Shown here: positions 1 through 8,723 of the stretch, piece after piece | Layout: the number at the start of each line of letters is the position of its first letter | Position numbering within the stretch: position 1 is the first letter of the stretch | Assembly: GCF_022179445.1 (NCBI RefSeq) | Contig: NZ_BPQU01000024.1 | Coordinates: forward strand, 24,398 to 88,397 | Direction of reading: 5' to 3' | DNA from: Methylobacterium mesophilicum | GTDB taxonomy: Bacteria > Pseudomonadota > Alphaproteobacteria > Rhizobiales > Beijerinckiaceae | Length of the DNA stretch: 64,000 nt | Notes under the pieces: generated by a model | What the model saw: the letters and a program-made list of their open reading frames with translations, nothing else | Told to the model about the DNA's origin: nothing | Database searches by the model: none | Program-made: the position numbers and the translations under genes

Positions 1-12
1 GGGTCGCCGCCG

Positions 13-861
13 ATGCCTGAGCCGGCCCTGCTCTCCGCCCGCGACCTCACCGTCACGGTGGCCGGCCGCGACCTCGTGCGCGACGTGTCCCTGTCCGTGG
101 CGGCCGGCTCCCTGCAGGTGATCGTCGGCCCGAACGGCGCCGGCAAGTCGACCCTGCTGCGCCTGCTCTGCGGCGAGCTGCGCCCGACACGCGGGCAGGT
201 CGCCTACGGGGGCGAGGCGGTGGAGCGGATCCCGGCCTGGCGGCTCGCCGCGATGCGGGCGGTGCTGCCGCAGGCCGCGCGCCTCGCCTTCCCGTTCGCC
301 GCCGCCGACGTGGCCCGGATCGGCCTCGACGGCATCGGGCGGGGCCTCAGGGCCCGCGACCGGGACGCGATCCTGGCCCGGGCCCTCGACCGGGCCGACG
401 TCGCCCATCTCGCGACCCGGGCCTACCCGACCCTGTCGGGCGGCGAGCAGGCCCGGGTGCAGTTCGCCCGGGTGCTGTGCCAGATGGAGGCCGGCCGCAC
501 GGTCGCGGACGCCCAAGTGCTGTTCCTCGACGAGCCCACCGCGAGCCTCGACCTGAACCACCAGGGCGCGCTCCTCGACGCCGCCGCGGCGCTGGCGGCC
601 TCGGGCGTCGCCGTGGTGGCGATCCTGCACGACCTCAACCTGGCGGCCGCCTACGCCGACACGCTGCTGGTGATCGAGGCCGGCCGGCTGGTCGCCACCG
701 GGCGGCCCGCGAACGTGCTCCGCGACGACCTGATCGCCCGGGTGTTCGGGGTGCGCTGGCCGGTCGGAAAAATCCCCGGCCCGGACCAGCCGTTCATCCT
801 GCCGCACCGGAATGTTGCCGGTCCGGATCAGCACGACGCTGGGCCTCCGGTTCCTCGGTAA
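13..861 (+). CDS. hmuV: Heme ABC transporter ATP-binding protein HmuV
   Basis: ATPase subunit of a heme (hemin) importer; it would couple ATP hydrolysis in the cytoplasm to transport through an HmuU-type permease fed by a periplasmic HmuT-type binder, neither of which lies in the window. The 282-residue protein has Walker A GPNGAGKST at residues 39-47, signature LSGGE at 141-145, Walker B with LFLDEP ending near 175 and the switch histidine at 206. Length and the iron-complex-type arrangement fit HmuV. The gene starts near the window edge, so its upstream operon partners are out of view. The last ~15 codons run into the remnant of a TonB receptor in another frame, so the extreme C-terminus may be altered. 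A cobalamin or siderophore ATPase is the alternative; the adjacent receptor remnant favours heme. Confidence 0.88.
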   Translation: MPEPALLSARDLTVTVAGRDLVRDVSLSVAAGSLQVIVGPNGAGKSTLLRLLCGELRPTRGQVAYGGEAVERIPAWRLAAMRAVLPQAARLAFPFAAADVARIGLDGIGRGLRARDRDAILARALDRADVAHLATRAYPTLSGGEQARVQFARVLCQMEAGRTVADAQVLFLDEPTASLDLNHQGALLDAAAALAASGVAVVAILHDLNLAAAYADTLLVIEAGRLVATGRPANVLRDDLIARVFGVRWPVGKIPGPDQPFILPHRNVAGPDQHDAGPPVPR

Positions 862-1113
862 CCGCTTGGAACTCGGCACGCAGCTGAGCCTCGTCGCTGC
901 GCGGACGAACCTGCCCGCGCACGAAGGACCCGGTCACAAGAAGCCTACGGGCTGGTGGATGTCTTCGCGTCCTACGATCTCGACGATCGCGTGAAGGCCG
1001 AGTTCATCGTCCAGAACGCCTTCGACAAGCGCTACCGGCAATATCTCGACGCCCTGGCGAGCCCGGGCCTGGTCGCCAAGGCGGCGCTCAGCCTCAAGTT
1101 CGCGACGCGATAA
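827..1113 (+). pseudogene. 3' remnant of a TonB-dependent (heme-type) outer-membrane receptor, frameshifted
   Basis: Two reading frames read one after the other as the C-terminal barrel end of a TonB-dependent receptor. The first (about 827-940) contains LGLRFLGNRLELG and VAARTNLPAHEG. The second (about 943-1113) contains AYGLVDVFASYDL, then VQNAFDKRYRQYLD and the terminal SLKFATR, ending at TAA 1111-1113. The NxFDKxYxxYL signature followed by a short terminal beta strand is typical of heme/hemoglobin receptors. No start codon or plug domain is present, and the frame changes near 941, so this cannot encode a functional receptor. It abuts hmuV directly, which suggests a deletion fused the 3' end of a neighbouring hmuR-like gene to the end of hmuV. 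Confidence 0.7.
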
Positions 1114-1351
1114 CGCGGAGGGTGGCGGCCTCTGGTGCTTGGGGGCGTCCGCCCGGAGTGGATGTGAGTCGGTCAGCTCCCAAAAGCCTGTTTGACCGTC
1201 CTTCCCAATCCCCCCGTGCGCCGCTCGCCTCAGGCCCCGGCAGGCGCGCCGCATCCTGCCTCCGCTCACGGAAACGGCGGGGCTCTCACCCCGCCGCGGA
1301 TCCGTTGCTTCGTGACCGGCCGCCCGTGCGGGCGTCGGCGCCCGTGCGGGC

Positions 1352-1450
1352 TTACAGGCCGAACAGGACTCCAGCCGAACCGGCCACCGTCATGGCGAGA
1401 CCGCCCGCGAAGGCGCCGATCATCGCGTAAGAGAAACCCTTGAGGACCAT
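1352..1450 (-). CDS. Small membrane protein, 32 aa
   Basis: A 32-residue hydrophobic ORF: a short basic start (MVLKGFSYAM) followed by one glycine/alanine-rich membrane segment. The start at 1450 is preceded by AAAGGGGTG at a good distance; an in-frame ATG at 1468 would add six residues but has a poorer site. It matches no family I can name. It stands alone between the receptor remnant and the glycosyltransferase pair. Coding is supported only by the ribosome binding site and the clean hydrophobic profile. Confidence 0.4.
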   Translation of the reverse strand: MVLKGFSYAMIGAFAGGLAMTVAGSAGVLFGL

Positions 1451-1706
1451 AGCGTGCACCCCTTTCATCGTGCGGCGGGCCTCGGGTGAGGCCCTGAAAA
1501 CCAACTGCAATGATGATGCCGGTTCGGCCGGGTGCGTGCGGTGCGATGAAACACGCTGCAATGCGGAACGATTTCGCGCGGGCACGATGCGAGCGGGCAT
1601 GACGCGGGCCGGAATGGCCACGCCGGCGTTCGACCGCCCAGCCCGGCACCATCGGTGCGCCAGCCCGTGACCCCGCCGGAGGCTTGAGCCCCTTGGACGC
1701 CCGGGC

Positions 1707-2639
1707 TTACCGGTGCCGGGAGGGGTGATATTCCCGGTAGCTCAGGCCGAGCACCGCGGCGAGCAGCCCGGCGCCCCGGCACAGGGTGTAGAAGCCGCCG
1801 ACCAGGGTGGCGGGCCGGAGCGACAGCCCGGCGATCCCGAGCCGGAGTGCGCCCCCGCCGAGGCGGGCCAGGCCCCGGGCCGCGTTGCTGAGCCGCCCGC
1901 TCACCGTCTCCGGCCGGAGGCGGCCGAGATAGGCCTCGACGCTGCCGCTGCGGTACCAGCGCGCCAGCAGCCAGCGCACCCGCATCCGGTGCGCCGGGAT
2001 GCTGTCGTACACGATCGCGTCGGGCGCCCAGGCGATCCTGTGCCCGGCAAGCAGAAGCGACCGGAAGAAGATGGTGTCCTCGCCGCCCAGGGTGTTGAAG
2101 CGCATGTCGAAGGACAGGCCCAAAGCCGTCACCACCCGGAGGTCCAGCAGCGCGTTGGCCGTGTAGGCGTCCGCCACCATCCCGTCGCGGACCGGCAGGG
2201 TCTTGGCGAAGAATCCGCCGGTCGTCGCCCAGGCCGGGGGGACCCGGTCGAACAGCGGCACCACCGGGCCGACGCAGGCCGGGGCGCCGGTCCGCTGCGC
2301 CGTGTCGCGCAGGCTGCGCAGCCAGTCCCGGTCCGGCACCTCGTCGTCGTCGATCAGGGCGATCCAGTCGGCGCCGAGCGTGGCGGCCGCCGTGAGGCTG
2401 CGGTTGCGCACCGCCGCCAGGCCCCGGACCGCCTCCCGGGCGTAGGTGATCGGGAAGCGGCCCGCGGTGCGGTAGGCCTCCACCACCGGGATGGCGGCGT
2501 CGCTGCGGCCGTTGTCGACCACCAGGATCCGCAGGGCGGATTCGGCGAGGTCGCCGAGCCGCTGCCGGTCGATGGCCTTGAGCAGCAGCGCCAGGCCCGC
2601 CGGACGCTCGCAGGTGCAGATGCAGAGGCACAGGCGCAT
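1707..2639 (-). CDS. Glycosyltransferase family 2 protein
   Basis: A 310-residue GT-A fold glycosyltransferase, probably adding a sugar to an exopolysaccharide repeat unit at the inner face of the membrane. It starts with the GT2 beta-strand/Cys-rich MRLCLCICTCERP, has LVVDNGRSD for nucleotide binding near residue 40 and the metal-binding LIDDDEVPD near residue 95. GGEDTIFFRSL further on is the usual acceptor-side acidic motif (ED), and the C-terminus is hydrophobic. ATG 2639 lies 5 nt after the stop of the upstream GT2 gene (2645-3694), so the two are one transcription unit. Substrate is unknown. Confidence 0.85.
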   Translation of the reverse strand: MRLCLCICTCERPAGLALLLKAIDRQRLGDLAESALRILVVDNGRSDAAIPVVEAYRTAGRFPITYAREAVRGLAAVRNRSLTAAATLGADWIALIDDDEVPDRDWLRSLRDTAQRTGAPACVGPVVPLFDRVPPAWATTGGFFAKTLPVRDGMVADAYTANALLDLRVVTALGLSFDMRFNTLGGEDTIFFRSLLLAGHRIAWAPDAIVYDSIPAHRMRVRWLLARWYRSGSVEAYLGRLRPETVSGRLSNAARGLARLGGGALRLGIAGLSLRPATLVGGFYTLCRGAGLLAAVLGLSYREYHPSRHR

Positions 2640-2644
2640 GGGGT

Positions 2645-3694
2645 TCACCGTGGTCCGGCCGGAAGGGCGTCCGGCATCGCGGGGCGCAGGCGCCTGCCGG
2701 CGCGCTTGCCGGCCGCCGCCATCAGCGAGCCGGTCAGGAACCGCCAGGCCCGGGGCCGGGCCAGCGCCAGGGCGGCGCCCCGGAGCCATCGGCCGCCCTG
2801 CGCGGCCTCGACCACCCGGGCGATGACCTGCGCGGTGGCGAGGCTGTCGCGATAGGCGCGGCTGGCCTGCCGGATCCCGGCGGAGCGCGCCCGGTGCCCG
2901 GCCAGGGCGCCGCCCTCGGCATAGGCCGCGAAGGCCGCGTCGAGGTGTTCGATGTCGGCGAGCCGCAGCCGATGGGACAGCGAGGCCGGCCCCCGCCGAT
3001 ACCCGTAGCCCGCGTAGGAACTCACCACGAAGCGGGCGCCTTCCGCGAGGGCCGCCACGCAGAACAGGAAGTCCTCGCCGACCCGGACCGTATCCACGTA
3101 GCGCAGGCCGTGCCGGCGCACGAAGTCGGCCCGCAGCATCGGCTTGAGATAGCCGAGCTTCACCCCCGGGGTGAGCATCCGGTTGCAGGTCAGGTACTGC
3201 GCGAGTTCGACCGTGAACAGGTAGGGCTCGCGGCCGCGATCCAGCATGCCGGCCCCGCCCGGATCGAAGGCCCCGGTGAAGGGGATCGGGTTGTCGGCGA
3301 TGAGGTCGGCATCCGTGGCGGCGGCGAGATCCAGGAGCGTGCGGCTCCGGTCCGGGACGATCAGGTCGTCCGCGTCGAGGATCGCCACCCAGCGTCCCCG
3401 TGCGGCGGCCAGGGCGGCGTTCCGGGCGGCCGAGGGACCTCGCGGCGCGTGCGTTCCTGCGGCGTCGAGGGGGATCGGGCGGATGCGCGGGTCGGCCGCC
3501 GCCAGCCGCGCCAGCACGGAAGCGGTCCCGTCCGTCGACCCGTCGTCCACCACCAGGACCTCGACCGCGACGCCGGCCTGGTCGAGGGCCGAGCGGATCG
3601 CGGTCTCGATCCACGGGGCGGCATTGTGGGCGGCCATGAGGAACGAGATGTCCACGGGCGCGGTCCGCGCATCGGCCTCGATCTGCTTCGCCAT
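2645..3694 (-). CDS. Glycosyltransferase family 2 protein
   Basis: A 349-residue GT2 enzyme. VDISFLMAAHNA opens the GT-A domain, LVVDDGSTDGTA and ILDADDLIVPDRS carry the nucleotide- and metal-binding aspartates, and RVGEDFLFCVAAL is the catalytic-region ED motif. I chose ATG 3694 because GCAGGACGAGCG precedes it and the domain starts about 16 residues later; 29 further upstream codons are open but look non-coding. It is first of a two-gene unit with the GT2 at 1707-2639. It is clearly paralogous to the GT2 at 10955-11980: both share the pattern LKPxxRxxFxxRHGLRY followed by an acidic GED. Substrate unknown. Confidence 0.85.
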   Translation of the reverse strand: MAKQIEADARTAPVDISFLMAAHNAAPWIETAIRSALDQAGVAVEVLVVDDGSTDGTASVLARLAAADPRIRPIPLDAAGTHAPRGPSAARNAALAAARGRWVAILDADDLIVPDRSRTLLDLAAATDADLIADNPIPFTGAFDPGGAGMLDRGREPYLFTVELAQYLTCNRMLTPGVKLGYLKPMLRADFVRRHGLRYVDTVRVGEDFLFCVAALAEGARFVVSSYAGYGYRRGPASLSHRLRLADIEHLDAAFAAYAEGGALAGHRARSAGIRQASRAYRDSLATAQVIARVVEAAQGGRWLRGAALALARPRAWRFLTGSLMAAAGKRAGRRLRPAMPDALPAGPR

Positions 3695-4098
3695 CGCTCG
3701 TCCTGCCGCCGCCCCGGGGTTCGCGGTCTCCCGGGCCCTGGCCGACCATGGCGTGAAGCGCGCCCGGCGCACGACACTCAAAGGACGTAGGCGCGCGTCG
3801 CACCGTCCCTGGGCGGCGGATTTATTCGCGCCGGCCGGGATCCCCGACGGTGACCCGGGGGCCAGGGCAGGCGCAGCGCGGTACCGCCTTTCGCCACGCC
3901 GCCATGATCAAATGGGCAATGATCGATACCTATATTGTACGAGTGCGAGAAAATTCAGACATTATTGCAACGGACCAGGCGAAATCAGCTTTGATATTTA
4001 TTAAACTTTATGTCTCCAGATGATTTCTGTCGGGCGCGTCGGGCCGCGCATCCAGGACGGGACGGCCCTCCGAGGGCATCAATCACGGGGGATCGTCT
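3695..4098. other. Intergenic region, AT-rich upstream of a DUF6894 gene
   Basis: Divergent region between the GT2 pair (minus) and the DUF6894 gene (plus). The stretch from about 3905 to 4020 is clearly richer in A and T than its surroundings and would suit promoters for either side. I see no supportable gene, RNA or strong hairpin. Confidence 0.5.
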
Positions 4099-4338
4099 TT
4101 GCCCATCCGGTTCTACTTCGACGTCGAGAACGGCAGGGAGACGATCCGCGACCACGAGGGCGTGGACGCCACCGATCTGACCGAGGCCCTGGCCGAGGCG
4201 CGCAGCGTCATCCGGGAGATGGCGGACGACGTCTGCGCCCACAACCTCGGTGGCGGCTGGACGCTCGTGGTGCGGGACGCCGCCGGGATAGTGGTGGCGC
4301 GGTTGCCGATCAGCCGGAGCGCTGCCTCAGACGCCTGA
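4099..4338 (+). CDS. DUF6894 family protein
   Basis: A 79-residue protein starting RFYFDVENGRETIRDHEG, with AEARSVIREMADD in the middle and a terminal hydrophobic strand (WTLVVRDAAG). This is the layout of the small DUF6894 family, common in Methylobacterium and relatives and of unknown function. It begins at TTG 4099 after a GGGG stretch; there is no in-frame ATG nearby. A paralogue at 15743-15964 also uses TTG. Its 3' end overlaps the convergent gene 4310-5056 by 29 bp. Confidence 0.75.
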   Translation: MPIRFYFDVENGRETIRDHEGVDATDLTEALAEARSVIREMADDVCAHNLGGGWTLVVRDAAGIVVARLPISRSAASDA

Positions 4339-5056
4339 GCGACTCGAGGCCGATCGCTCCGGCGGACGCTTCGGGCCAGATGACGAGAACGGCATCGTTG
4401 CCGAAAAAGACGGGCGCGATGTGCAAGGCGGGGTTCTCGGCTTTGAAGGCTTCGAGATAGGCGGGATCGCACTCGGTCCGCCTGACCGTTCCGATGTATT
4501 CGTTCTTGTCATTGTACATGTCGTAATACCCCGACACGATCTTGGCGCTCGGCGTGTCGATCGCATCCAGAATTTTGGCGGTCTTCTCCACGAACAGGGC
4601 ATACGACATCGAATCGGGATTCTTGTATTCGCGCGGAATGGCCCTGGACAGGCCCTTGAAGAAGTCGATGCCCGTGAGGTGGCTTTCGGGGCGCCAGACC
4701 CAGCGCGTCGCCCCCAAGCCTTTCATGACCTCTGTGTAGTGCGCAGGTGTGTCCGCGATCGTCTGGGCGAAAACCTCGTCCGTGAGCATCGCGCTCTCGT
4801 CGATCCCGCCGACCAGGTGGACGTTGCCGGCGTGCCGCGGATGCTTGTGCAGCACCGACAGGATCGCATCGCTGGCCTGCGTCGACAGGGTCAGGGCGGA
4901 GCGCGGATCCAGCACCTGGAGCGCCGTCACGGCTGACAACGATACCGGATCGGTCTCAGCCTCCTCCTGTGCCGAGCGAGGCTTCACGGAGGTGTCGACC
5001 TGCAACAGCGTCAGCGCGGTGGATGGAGAGGACGTCACAGACCCGACCGCTGTCAT
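4310..5056 (-). CDS. Hypothetical protein, 248 aa
   Basis: I do not recognise this protein. ATG 5056 is preceded by CGGAGGCGGGG, a strong ribosome binding site. The first ~30 residues are Ser/Thr-rich with no signal peptide or membrane span. The rest looks like a folded soluble protein with many aromatic residues (for example ATRWVWRPESH, IVSGYYDMYNDKNEY, RRTECDPAYLEAF). A regularly spaced His/Asp/Glu pattern might point to an enzyme, but no known catalytic motif is evident. It overlaps the end of the convergent DUF6894 gene by 29 bp. Confidence 0.65.
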   Translation of the reverse strand: MTAVGSVTSSPSTALTLLQVDTSVKPRSAQEEAETDPVSLSAVTALQVLDPRSALTLSTQASDAILSVLHKHPRHAGNVHLVGGIDESAMLTDEVFAQTIADTPAHYTEVMKGLGATRWVWRPESHLTGIDFFKGLSRAIPREYKNPDSMSYALFVEKTAKILDAIDTPSAKIVSGYYDMYNDKNEYIGTVRRTECDPAYLEAFKAENPALHIAPVFFGNDAVLVIWPEASAGAIGLESLRRLRQRSG

Positions 5057-5847
5057 TGCCCCGCCTCCGAACGGTTCCGCTCGGGCACGGAGACCGTGCC
5101 CTCCGCGTCGTGAAAGACATGCAGGCGGTTCTCGGACGCCATCATCGGTCCATCGACCCGCGACGCAGAGGCGGGGACGTTCCCGTCTCCGAGACCGCGC
5201 GATGGTGCGTTCTCGATCGACGACGCGTCAGATCGACGGATCTATCGATCCCTCCCGCATGCCCATACGCCCGCTTTGGCGGCCAAACCGCCGCGACTGG
5301 GCGCGACAGGTCAGGACCACGGTCGGGGAGGGGAGATCCCGCGTCAACGCCGCGCTCAGGATCATCATGATCCAGGACGAGCCGGCTCGCGGCTCCGTGC
5401 CTCGCTGACGTCCATAGGGAGCGCGAAGCTTTCACGAGTCAAGAAAAAGATGTCGCCCGGATCGAGATTTGGATTTTTCGGCTGTGCTTTCTGACAGATC
5501 TTGGGCGTTGCTGAGGCTTGTGCCGCCTCATGCCTGTGTCACGGCTGCGTATTTTCTATTCATATGCAGGGTCGATGCACGCCGCCATCGCGTGTGGCCC
5601 CCATTGGAACAGGGGCGCCTGCAAGCCGATTGCGCCACGCGGTCGCTTGTCCGGGCAAAATCCCGCCCGGCTACGCCCTTCGGAGGAGGCCCGCCCCGCC
5701 AAGGGTGGACGGCAGCCGCACCCCAGGCGGCGGATCCGGCGCGGGATCCCTCCTTTTGCGCGGCTGCGGCCGTCCCTCGCCCCGGGCGAACCGGTGGCAT
5801 GGATCGGAGGCGCCGCGCCCCGGCGCGTGTCCGTGCGAGGCTCTCTC
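5057..5847. other. Intergenic region of about 0.8 kb
   Basis: Divergent region between the 248-aa hypothetical gene and the acyltransferase at 5848. No convincing gene is seen; the open frames here lack a plausible start and protein-like composition. An AT-richer patch around 5440-5580 contains TTTTCGGCTGTGC (5475-5487), which recurs with one mismatch upstream of the priming sugar transferase at 8911. Confidence 0.45.
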
Positions 5848-7095
5848 ATGCGTCAACAGGTGACCCGTCGCGGGCGGACGATCGGAGGCGCGCTCGCGGC
5901 CGGCGGCGGCTACGGCGCCGGCTTCGATACCCTGCGCCTGGTGCTCGCGCTGCTGGTCATGCTGTTCCATGCCGGCGCCACGGTGGGCAGCACGCTCTGG
6001 ACCGATACGCTGTCGCCGCTGACCGGCAGCCTCGTGCCGCTGTTCTTCGGCGTCAGCGGTTTCCTGGTCGCGGGAAGCGCGTCGCGGCTCCCGGCCGGAC
6101 CGTTCCTGGTCAACCGCGCCGTGCGGATCCTGCCTGCCCTCACCGCCGTGACCCTGGTCACGGCCTTCGTCATCGGGCCGGTGTTTTCCACCGACGCCCC
6201 GGCGGCCTACTTCGCGCAGCCGGGGGTCTGGCAGTATTGCGCGAACAGCATCGGCCTGTTCCGCGCGCAGCTGCCCGGGGTGTTCACCCAGAACGGGCAG
6301 CCCGGCATCGTCAACGCCGCGCTCTGGACCCTCGCGTACGAACTCGCCTGCTACGGGCTGGCGGCGGCCCTGATCGTGGCGGGGCTGTTGCGGCGGCCCC
6401 GGGTGCTCCTGGCCGTACTCGTCGCCTTGGCGGTCACGCCCGCCCTGCTGGCCGCCTGCGGGGTGCTGCCCCTGTTCGAGCGGAACGGGCTGTTCCGCCT
6501 GTTCTTCCTCGGCCGCGGCGCGATCCTGTTCTCGACCTTCCTCAGCGGCTGCCTGCTGTATGTCTGGCGACACGCCGTGCCGCTCGATGGCCGGCTGTTC
6601 GCGGCGGCGGTGGCCGGGTGCGGCCTCGTCTACGGGCTCGGCCCGGACCGGTGGCACCTGGCCGATCCGGCCCTGTCGGGACTCGGCCTGGCCTACATCG
6701 CCGTCGCGATCGGCGTCAGCGATTTCGGAGGGCGGCTCGGGCCGTACAAGGTCGACTACTCGTACGGACTGTACCTGTCTCACTGCCCGATCCTGAACGC
6801 GGTGTATGTGTTGTTCCCCGGGCTCGATTCGACGGCCCCGCTGGTCCTGCTGGCCATCGGCCCGACGCTCCTCGCCGCCGCCGCGTCGTGGCACGGCATC
6901 GAAAGCCCGGCCCTGCGCGCGCGAAAGCGCCTCGGCCCGCTGGCTGCGGCCCTGGTCTCGGCCGTCTCGCGGAGAGGTACGGGATCCCAAAGGGCGAGCC
7001 CGTTGGCAGGGTTCGGGACGGCGTCCCGATGGAGTTGGGCGTCGCCCGTTCGCAGGGCTCCGCCCCGCACCCGCAAAAGGTCGAAGACCTTTTGA
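5848..7095 (+). CDS. Acyltransferase 3 family membrane protein (OafA-like)
   Basis: A 415-residue polytopic membrane protein of the acyltransferase-3 family, which transfers O-acyl groups (acetyl, succinyl) to extracytoplasmic sugars. FDTLRLVLALLVMLFHAG carries the family histidine after the first helix, and LVPLFFGVSGFLVAGS matches the family FFxxSGFL motif. About ten hydrophobic segments follow. ATG 5848 has GCGAGG upstream; the open frame extends back to 5518 but that part is not protein-like. The last ~50 residues, after the final helix, are Arg/Ser/Pro-rich and run through a hairpin repeat (7074-7094), suggesting the original stop was lost. It is convergent with a second acyltransferase. 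Confidence 0.82.
   Translation: MRQQVTRRGRTIGGALAAGGGYGAGFDTLRLVLALLVMLFHAGATVGSTLWTDTLSPLTGSLVPLFFGVSGFLVAGSASRLPAGPFLVNRAVRILPALTAVTLVTAFVIGPVFSTDAPAAYFAQPGVWQYCANSIGLFRAQLPGVFTQNGQPGIVNAALWTLAYELACYGLAAALIVAGLLRRPRVLLAVLVALAVTPALLAACGVLPLFERNGLFRLFFLGRGAILFSTFLSGCLLYVWRHAVPLDGRLFAAAVAGCGLVYGLGPDRWHLADPALSGLGLAYIAVAIGVSDFGGRLGPYKVDYSYGLYLSHCPILNAVYVLFPGLDSTAPLVLLAIGPTLLAAAASWHGIESPALRARKRLGPLAAALVSAVSRRGTGSQRASPLAGFGTASRWSWASPVRRAPPRTRKRSKTF
7074..7094. terminator. Inverted repeat between convergent acyltransferases
   Basis: CAAAAGGTC (7074-7082) and GACCTTTTG (7086-7094) form a perfect 9-bp stem with a 3-nt loop. The arms read A-run/T-run in either orientation, so it could act as a bidirectional terminator, although it overlaps the last codons of the acyltransferase at 5848-7095. 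Confidence 0.5.
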
Positions 7096-7106
7096 ATCCC
7101 TGACGT

Positions 7107-8186
7107 CTACAATGGAGTGATCAGCGCGGAGCGCCGGGCCGCCCGGGGCGGGGCCCGCAGGATCCGGCGGGCCGGGGATTCGAGGAGCCGCCACGACGCC
7201 TCCGCCAGGAGCAGGGTCAGCGCCAGGTCGAGCGCCAGGGTGACCGAGCGCGGCCCGGCGAGGTGCAGGCCGACGGCCGCCAGCACCTGCTCCGCATGCA
7301 GGGGCACGTGGAACAGGTAGGCGGCGTAGCTGATGACGCCGATCCGGCGCAGCCAGGCGCCGTCCAGCAGTGCGACGATGCGGTGGCCCGGAGATTGAAC
7401 GATCTGGAGCAGGGCGAGCGCCGCCAGGATCCCGCTGAGCCGCCCGAGGATCAGCCACCGGCCGGTCTCCCCGGCGAGCAGCGGCAGGGCCAGGAACAGG
7501 GCGAGCGCGCCGAGCAGGGCGGCGTCGCTCCGGAGCCAGCCCGGCAGGGGCTGCGTGCGCAGGCCGGCCAGACCCCCCAGGGCGATCAGCCCGAGATTGG
7601 CCACCGTGTCGACGTCGAAGCTGACCGGCCAGGCGCCGGCCGACCACAGGGCGACATGCATCAGCACGCTGGCGCCCACGAGCGCGCCGCACAGCGCCCC
7701 GAGACGGCGCCGGGGCAGGAACAGGGCCGCCGGCGCGAACAGGAGGTAGAATTGCTGCTCGACGGCCAGGCTCCAGAGATGGCCGAGCTCCGTCCCCCAG
7801 CCGTTCCGCTCGATATAGACGTTGGTCAGGTATAGCCAGGTCGAAAGCTTGAACGCGTCGTCGCCGAGGTTCAGCGGGCTGCCCAGCCGGGTGGTATAGA
7901 GCACGAACAGGAAGGCGTAATACACGGGCACGATGCGGGCGAACCGGTTCCGGTAGAACGCAAGCAGGCTGTCCATCGGCGTCGCCGCGCCGGCCTCGAT
8001 GCGCCCGCGGGCGGCCGCCAGGATGCGGACGATCAGGAAGCCGCTCAGCACGAAGAACAGCCAGACCCCGGCGCTGCCCAGCGCCTCGGTGCGCGGGCTC
8101 GGCGCCTTGTGGCTGACGAAGACCATCAGGAAGGCCACGGCCCGCAGGCCGTCGAACCCGATGATGCGGCGCTCTGCCGGGACCAT
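7107..8186 (-). CDS. Acyltransferase 3 family membrane protein (OafA/YrhL-like)
   Basis: A 359-residue integral membrane acyltransferase. It opens with RRIIGFDGLRAVAFLMVFVSH, containing the FDGLRA motif and the catalytic-type histidine. WLFFVLSGFLIVRIL is the family FFxLSGFL motif, FYRNRFARIVPVYY is the RRxxRxxP-type motif, and LGHLWSLAVEQQFYL is the WSLxxEEQFYL motif. About ten membrane segments follow. ATG 8186 has GACGAGG six bases upstream. It probably O-acylates the exopolysaccharide or a surface glycan outside the inner membrane. It is convergent with the more divergent family member at 5848 and closer to the family consensus. Confidence 0.9.
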   Translation of the reverse strand: MVPAERRIIGFDGLRAVAFLMVFVSHKAPSPRTEALGSAGVWLFFVLSGFLIVRILAAARGRIEAGAATPMDSLLAFYRNRFARIVPVYYAFLFVLYTTRLGSPLNLGDDAFKLSTWLYLTNVYIERNGWGTELGHLWSLAVEQQFYLLFAPAALFLPRRRLGALCGALVGASVLMHVALWSAGAWPVSFDVDTVANLGLIALGGLAGLRTQPLPGWLRSDAALLGALALFLALPLLAGETGRWLILGRLSGILAALALLQIVQSPGHRIVALLDGAWLRRIGVISYAAYLFHVPLHAEQVLAAVGLHLAGPRSVTLALDLALTLLLAEASWRLLESPARRILRAPPRAARRSALITPL

Positions 8187-8570
8187 GCACGCCTCGTCCG
8201 ATGCCGGAGCCCGTCCCGCCGCGCGGGCGCGGTCGGAGCGGATCGAGCGACCGGTCTAGGCCGGCCGGGCGTGGGGGCGGCCTACCTCGATCGGCGTAGG
8301 CCGGGTGGCCTGAACATCTGCCGCATTGCTGTATTCGGCCTTAGACCCTTCGTGTTTAGGGTTGTTTAACAATATCGAAGTGGGGTATGGTCGCGATGGC
8401 CCGTCCGATTCCGGGTGGAACACTGATGTGAACGGTCATCGCTCACACACACCGGTTTGCAGACGACGCGATGCCGTGCAGCGCGATGTCTTGCGGCACG
8501 CCATGCCACAGACCGTTCCGAGAGCCCGCCGCACGCGGCGCGGATTCGGGGCTCCGCCGGGCCGGGGTGC
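8187..8570. other. Intergenic region upstream of the acyltransferase
   Basis: Holds the promoter side of the acyltransferase (7107-8186). A modest AT-rich patch lies near 8330-8390 (GGTTGTTTAACAATATCG). No gene or strong inverted repeat is supported. Confidence 0.4.
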
Positions 8571-8723
8571 TCACCGCCGCATCCCGAGCAGGACCACGAG
8601 GCCCACGCCGATCGCGGCTCCGGCCTGGGCCGCCAGCAACGCGACCAGCCAGCCCTGCAGCAGGCCCACCGCGAAACCGATCGCGCCCCCGATCAGCGCA
8701 GCGAAGACCAGAAGGACCAGCAA
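8571..8723 (-). CDS. Small two-helix membrane protein, 50 aa
   Basis: A 50-residue, almost entirely hydrophobic ORF: LVLLVFAALIGGAIGFAVG, then LLQGWLVALLAAQ, then AIGVGLVVLLGMRR, consistent with two membrane helices and a positively charged C-terminus. It begins at TTG 8723 directly after an in-frame TAA, with GTGGAG upstream. It is divergent from the priming sugar transferase (8911). It has no recognised family; the very clean hydrophobic periodicity argues for coding. Confidence 0.5.
   Translation of the reverse strand: MLVLLVFAALIGGAIGFAVGLLQGWLVALLAAQAGAAIGVGLVVLLGMRR

Noticed and set aside
1192..1443. Plus-strand frames around 1.2-1.4 kb
   Set aside because: Pro/Arg-rich shadows with no binding site; only the small membrane ORF on the opposite strand looks plausible.
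5671..8190. Very long minus-strand open frame across both acyltransferase genes
   Set aside because: Composition is Arg/Pro/Gly-rich in the manner of a shifted frame; the two acyltransferase proteins explain this DNA with clear motifs.
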